DNA from: Dryomyza anilis
Taxonomy: Eukaryota; Arthropoda; Insecta; Diptera; Dryomyzidae
Length of the DNA: 64,000 nt
Assembly: GCA_951804985.1 (NCBI GenBank)
Contig: OX638135.1
Location: forward strand, 5,922,826 to 5,986,825
Reading direction: 5' to 3'
The notes beneath the pieces were generated by a model. That model saw only the letters and a program-made list of their open reading frames with translations, ran no database searches and was not told the DNA's origin. Positions 61,765 to 64,000 of this stretch are shown in pieces (the stretch's first letter is position 1; each line of letters opens with the position of its first letter). Position numbers and translations under genes: made by a program.

Positions 61765-62475
61765 GATCATTTTGATCATTTTGATCATTTTGATCATTTT
61801 GATCATTTTGATCATTTTGATCATTTTGATCATTTTGATCATTTTGATCATTTTGATCATTTTGATCATTTTGATCATTTTGATCATTTTGATCATTTTG
61901 ATCAGTTTGATCAGTTTGATCAGTTTGATCAGTTTGATCAGTTTGATCTGTTTGATCTGTTTGATCTTTTTGATCTTTTTGATCTTTTTGATCTTTTTGA
62001 TCTTTTTGATGATTTTGATCTTTTTGATCTTTTTGATCTTTTTGATCTTTTTGATCTTTTTGATCTTTTTGATCTTTTTGATCTTTTTGATCCTTTTGAT
62101 CTTTTTGATCTTTTTGATCTTTTTGATCTTTTTGATCTTTTTGATCTTTTTGATCTTTTTGATCTTTTTGATCTTTTTGATCTTTTTGATCATTTTGATC
62201 ATTTTGATCATTTTGATCATTTTGATCATTTTGATCATTTTGATCATTTTGATCATTTTGATCATTTTGATCATTTTGATCATTTTGATCATTTTGATCA
62301 TTTTGATCATTTTGATCATTTTGATCATTTTGATCATTTTGATCATTTTGATCATTTTGATCATTTTGATCTTTTTGATCATTTTGATCATTTTGATCAT
62401 TTTGATCATTTTGATCATTTTGATCTTTTTGATCTTTTTGATCTTTTTGATCTTTTTGATCTTTTTGATCTTTTT
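61765..62475. repeat. A15-AG5-TG2 junction, T field and A20
   Basis: Order: A15, AG5 (61900-61944), TG2 (61945), T5, GATGATTTT (62008), T8, GATCCTTTT (62089), T10, A20 (62188-62367), T1, A5, T6. The AG-to-TG contact at 61,945 and the GATCC unit at 62,089 are each seen once in the window. Confidence 0.95.
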
Positions 62476-63356
62476 GATCTTTTGATCTTTTTGATCTTTT
62501 TGATCATTTTGATCATTTTGATCATTTTGATCATTTTGATCATTTTGATCATTTTGATCATTTTGATCATTTTGATCATTTTGATCATTTTGATCATTTT
62601 GATCATTTTGATCATTTTGATCATTTTGATCATTTTGATCATTTTGATCATTTTGATCATTTTGATCATTTTGATCATTTTGATCATTTTGATCATTTTG
62701 ATCATTTTGATCATTTTGATCATTTTGATCATTTTGATCATTTTGATCATTTTGATCATTTTGATCATTTTGATCATTTTGATCATTTTGATCATTTTGA
62801 TCATTTTGATCATTTTGATCATTGTGATCATGTTGATCATTGTGATCATGTTGATCATTTTGATCATTTTGATCATTTTGATCATTTTGATCATTTTGAT
62901 CATTTTGATCATTTTGATCAGTTTGATCAGTTTGATCATTTTGATCATTTTGATCATTTTGATGATTTTGATCATTTTGATCATTTTGATCTTTTTGATC
63001 TTTTTGATCTTTTTGATCTTTTTGATCTTTTTGTTCTGTTTGTTCTGTTTGATCTGTTTGATCTGTTTGATCTGTTTGATCTTTTTGATCATTTTGATCA
63101 TTTTGATCATTTTGATCATTTTGATCATTTTGATCATTTTGATCATTTTGATCATTTTGATCATTTTGATCATTTTGATCATTTTGATCATTTTGATCAT
63201 TTTGATCATTTTGATCATTTTGATCATTTTGATCATTTTGATCATTTTGATCATTTTGATCATTTTGATCATTTTGATCATTTTGATCTTTTTGATCATT
63301 TTGATCATTTTGATCATTTTGATCATTTTGATCATTTTGATCTTTTTGATCTTTTT
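62476..63356. repeat. A-rich block with alternating GATCATTGT / GATCATGTT units
   Basis: 8-bp unit (62476-62483), T2, A35, then GATCATTGT-GATCATGTT twice (62817-62852), A7, AG2 (62916), A3, GATGATTTT (62961), A2, T5, GTTCTGTTT x2 (63033), TG3, T1, A22, T1, A5, T2. The 18-bp alternation with the G moving between positions 7 and 8 is unique; a lone GATCATTGT is at 49,956. Confidence 0.95.
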
Positions 63357-63433
63357 GATCTCTTTTTGATCTCTTTTTGATCTCTTTTTGATCTCTTTTT
63401 GATCTCTTTTTGATCTCTTTTTGATCTCTTTTT
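63357..63433. repeat. Seven tandem 11-bp units GATCTCTTTTT
   Basis: Seven identical 11-bp units (63357, 63368, 63379, 63390, 63401, 63412, 63423). Each equals the T-type unit with a duplicated TC. This is the only place where a unit of another length is tandemly amplified beyond three copies. Confidence 0.98.
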
Positions 63434-63514
63434 GCTCTTTTTTCTCTTTTTGCTCTTTTTGCTCTTTTTGCTCTTTTTGCTCTTTTTGCTCTTTTTGCTC
63501 TTTTTGCTCTTTTT
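63434..63514. repeat. Nine-unit GCTCTTTTT run
   Basis: Eight GCTCTTTTT units and one TCTCTTTTT (63443). All lack GATC. It is the longest run of GATC-free units in the window. The form is one substitution from the T-type unit, or a 2-bp deletion from the adjacent 11-bp unit. Confidence 0.98.
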
Positions 63515-63595
63515 GATCTTTTTGATCTTTTTGATCTTTTTGATCTTTTTGATCTTTTTGATCTTTTTGATCTTTTTGATCTTTTTGATCTTTTT
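63515..63595. repeat. T-type block, 9 units
   Basis: Nine T-type units between the GCTC run and the TTCTT run. No variant seen. Confidence 0.98.
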
Positions 63596-63784
63596 GATCT
63601 TCTTGATCTTCTTGATCTTCTTGATCTTCTTGATCTTCTTGATCTTCTTGATCTTCTTGATCTTCTTGATCTTCTTGATCTTCTTGATCTTCTTGATCTT
63701 CTTGATCTTCTTGATCTTCTTGATCTTCTTGATCTTCTTGATCTTCTTGATCTTCTTGATCTTCTTGATCTTCTTGATCTTCTT
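63596..63784. repeat. Longest TTCTT run, 21 units
   Basis: Twenty-one GATCTTCTT units. Elsewhere this form never exceeds six in a row. Confidence 0.98.
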
Positions 63785-64000
63785 GATCTTTTTGATCTTT
63801 TTGATCTTTTTGATCTTTTTGATCTTTTTGATCTTTTTGATCTTTTTGATCTTTTTGATCTTTTTGATCTTTTTGATCTTTTTGATCTTTTTGATCTTTT
63901 TGATCTTTTTGATCTTTTTGATCTTTTTGATCTTTTTGATCTTTTTGATCTTTTTGATCTTTTTGATCTTTTTGATCTTTTTGATCTTTTTGATCTTTTT
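63785..64000. repeat. T-type block, 24 units, cut by window end
   Basis: Twenty-four T-type units ending exactly on a unit boundary at the last base. The array continues beyond the window. Confidence 0.98.

Larger units (their letters stand above)
1..64000. repeat. Giant 9-bp satellite array, consensus GATCTTTTT, about 7,113 units
   Basis: Every base belongs to a tandem 9-bp unit or a close derivative. Following GATC phase by hand from 1 to 63,356 gives 7,043 units: 7,009 of 9 bp, 33 of 8 bp and one of 11 bp. The tail adds 70 more. The main classes differ at positions 5 and 6 of the unit (T, A, G, TG, AG). GC content is about 22-24% because each common unit has two or three G or C. The + strand is strongly T-rich along its whole length, so all units point the same way and no inversion is present. 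Megabase arrays of 5-12 bp units are known from heterochromatin, for example in Drosophila; assignment to heterochromatin here is inference. No unique flank is present, so the full array is longer than the window. Confidence 0.99.

Noticed and set aside
1..64000. CRISPR array
   Set aside because: There are no unique spacers; the repeat is continuous at 9 bp.
1..64000. Telomeric repeat
   Set aside because: The unit lacks the G-rich strand of known telomeres and has a T-rich strand with a single G per common unit. A divergent telomere cannot be formally excluded, but nested kilobase repeats and mixed blocks do not fit one.
1..64000. Bacterial oriC-like or SeqA/MutH region because of clustered GATC
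   Set aside because: The GATC spacing is the satellite period over 64 kb. No DnaA box, gene or AT-rich unwinding element flanks it, and bacterial chromosomes do not carry such arrays.
1..64000. Rho-independent terminators at T-runs
   Set aside because: T4 and T5 runs occur in every unit and none is preceded by a GC-rich hairpin.
1..64000. Mobile element inserted in the array
   Set aside because: Phase tracking from 1 to 63,356 accounts for every base as 8-, 9- or 11-bp units, leaving no room for inserted sequence or target-site duplications.

Overview
The whole 64,000-base window is one uninterrupted simple satellite. It is a head-to-tail array of about 7,113 copies of a 9-bp unit with consensus GATCTTTTT (AAAAAGATC on the other strand). 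I found no gene, RNA gene, transposon, CRISPR array, promoter or unique sequence; both ends of the window lie inside the repeat. Units fall into a few classes, named here by what follows GATC: T-type (GATCTTTTT, roughly half by hand tally), A-type (GATCATTTT, roughly 37%), TG-type (GATCTGTTT, about 5%), AG-type (GATCAGTTT, about 2%) and G-type (GATCGTTTT, under 2%). Rare marker units make up the rest: GACCTTTTT, GATATTTTT, GTTCTTTTT, GAACATTTT, GATAATTTT, GATTATTTT, GACATTTTT, GATCTCTTT, and the TTCTT, TTATT, TTTAT and TTTTA forms. In the block formulas, a number after a class is a count of units.

The array suggests eukaryotic heterochromatin (a satellite block of a long-read assembly) from an AT-rich or satellite-rich genome. 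Bacteria and archaea are not known to keep tens of kilobases of a 9-bp tandem repeat. The species, and whether the site is pericentromeric, subtelomeric, sex-chromosomal or elsewhere, cannot be read from the sequence.

Layout. Domain I (1-12,437) is T-dominated, with G-type clusters, a 2,547-bp-offset duplication (1,116 and 3,663) and a 504-bp-offset duplication (9,416 and 9,920). Domain II (12,438-26,557) has long alternating A and T blocks with AG and TG islands and a higher-order repeat of about 7.28 kb. Domain III (26,558-42,026) is T-rich, full of rare markers and 8-bp units, and contains three successive diverged copies of a 4-6 kb higher-order repeat starting at 28,435, 33,577 and 39,520; the third runs on into domain IV. 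Domain IV (42,027-52,772) is rich in A, AG and TG units, has 2,772-bp and 2,421-bp-offset duplications, and holds phase over 1,194 consecutive units. Domain V (52,773-63,356) opens with a 1,458-bp-class duplication, carries a fourth diverged copy of the domain III and IV cassettes, and has the longest TG block (73 units). The tail (63,357-64,000) introduces units seen nowhere else in the window: seven 11-bp units, a GCTCTTTTT run and a 21-unit TTCTT run.

The organisation is nested. Identical units form sharp runs, runs form ordered modules, and modules form diverged higher-order repeats of about 0.2 to 7.3 kb. Between copies the order of blocks is kept while block lengths change by whole units. 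From position 1 to 63,356 the phase can be followed exactly: 7,009 units of 9 bp, 33 of 8 bp, one of 11 bp and none of 10 bp. The very long open reading frames on both strands follow from a repeat length divisible by three and are not genes.
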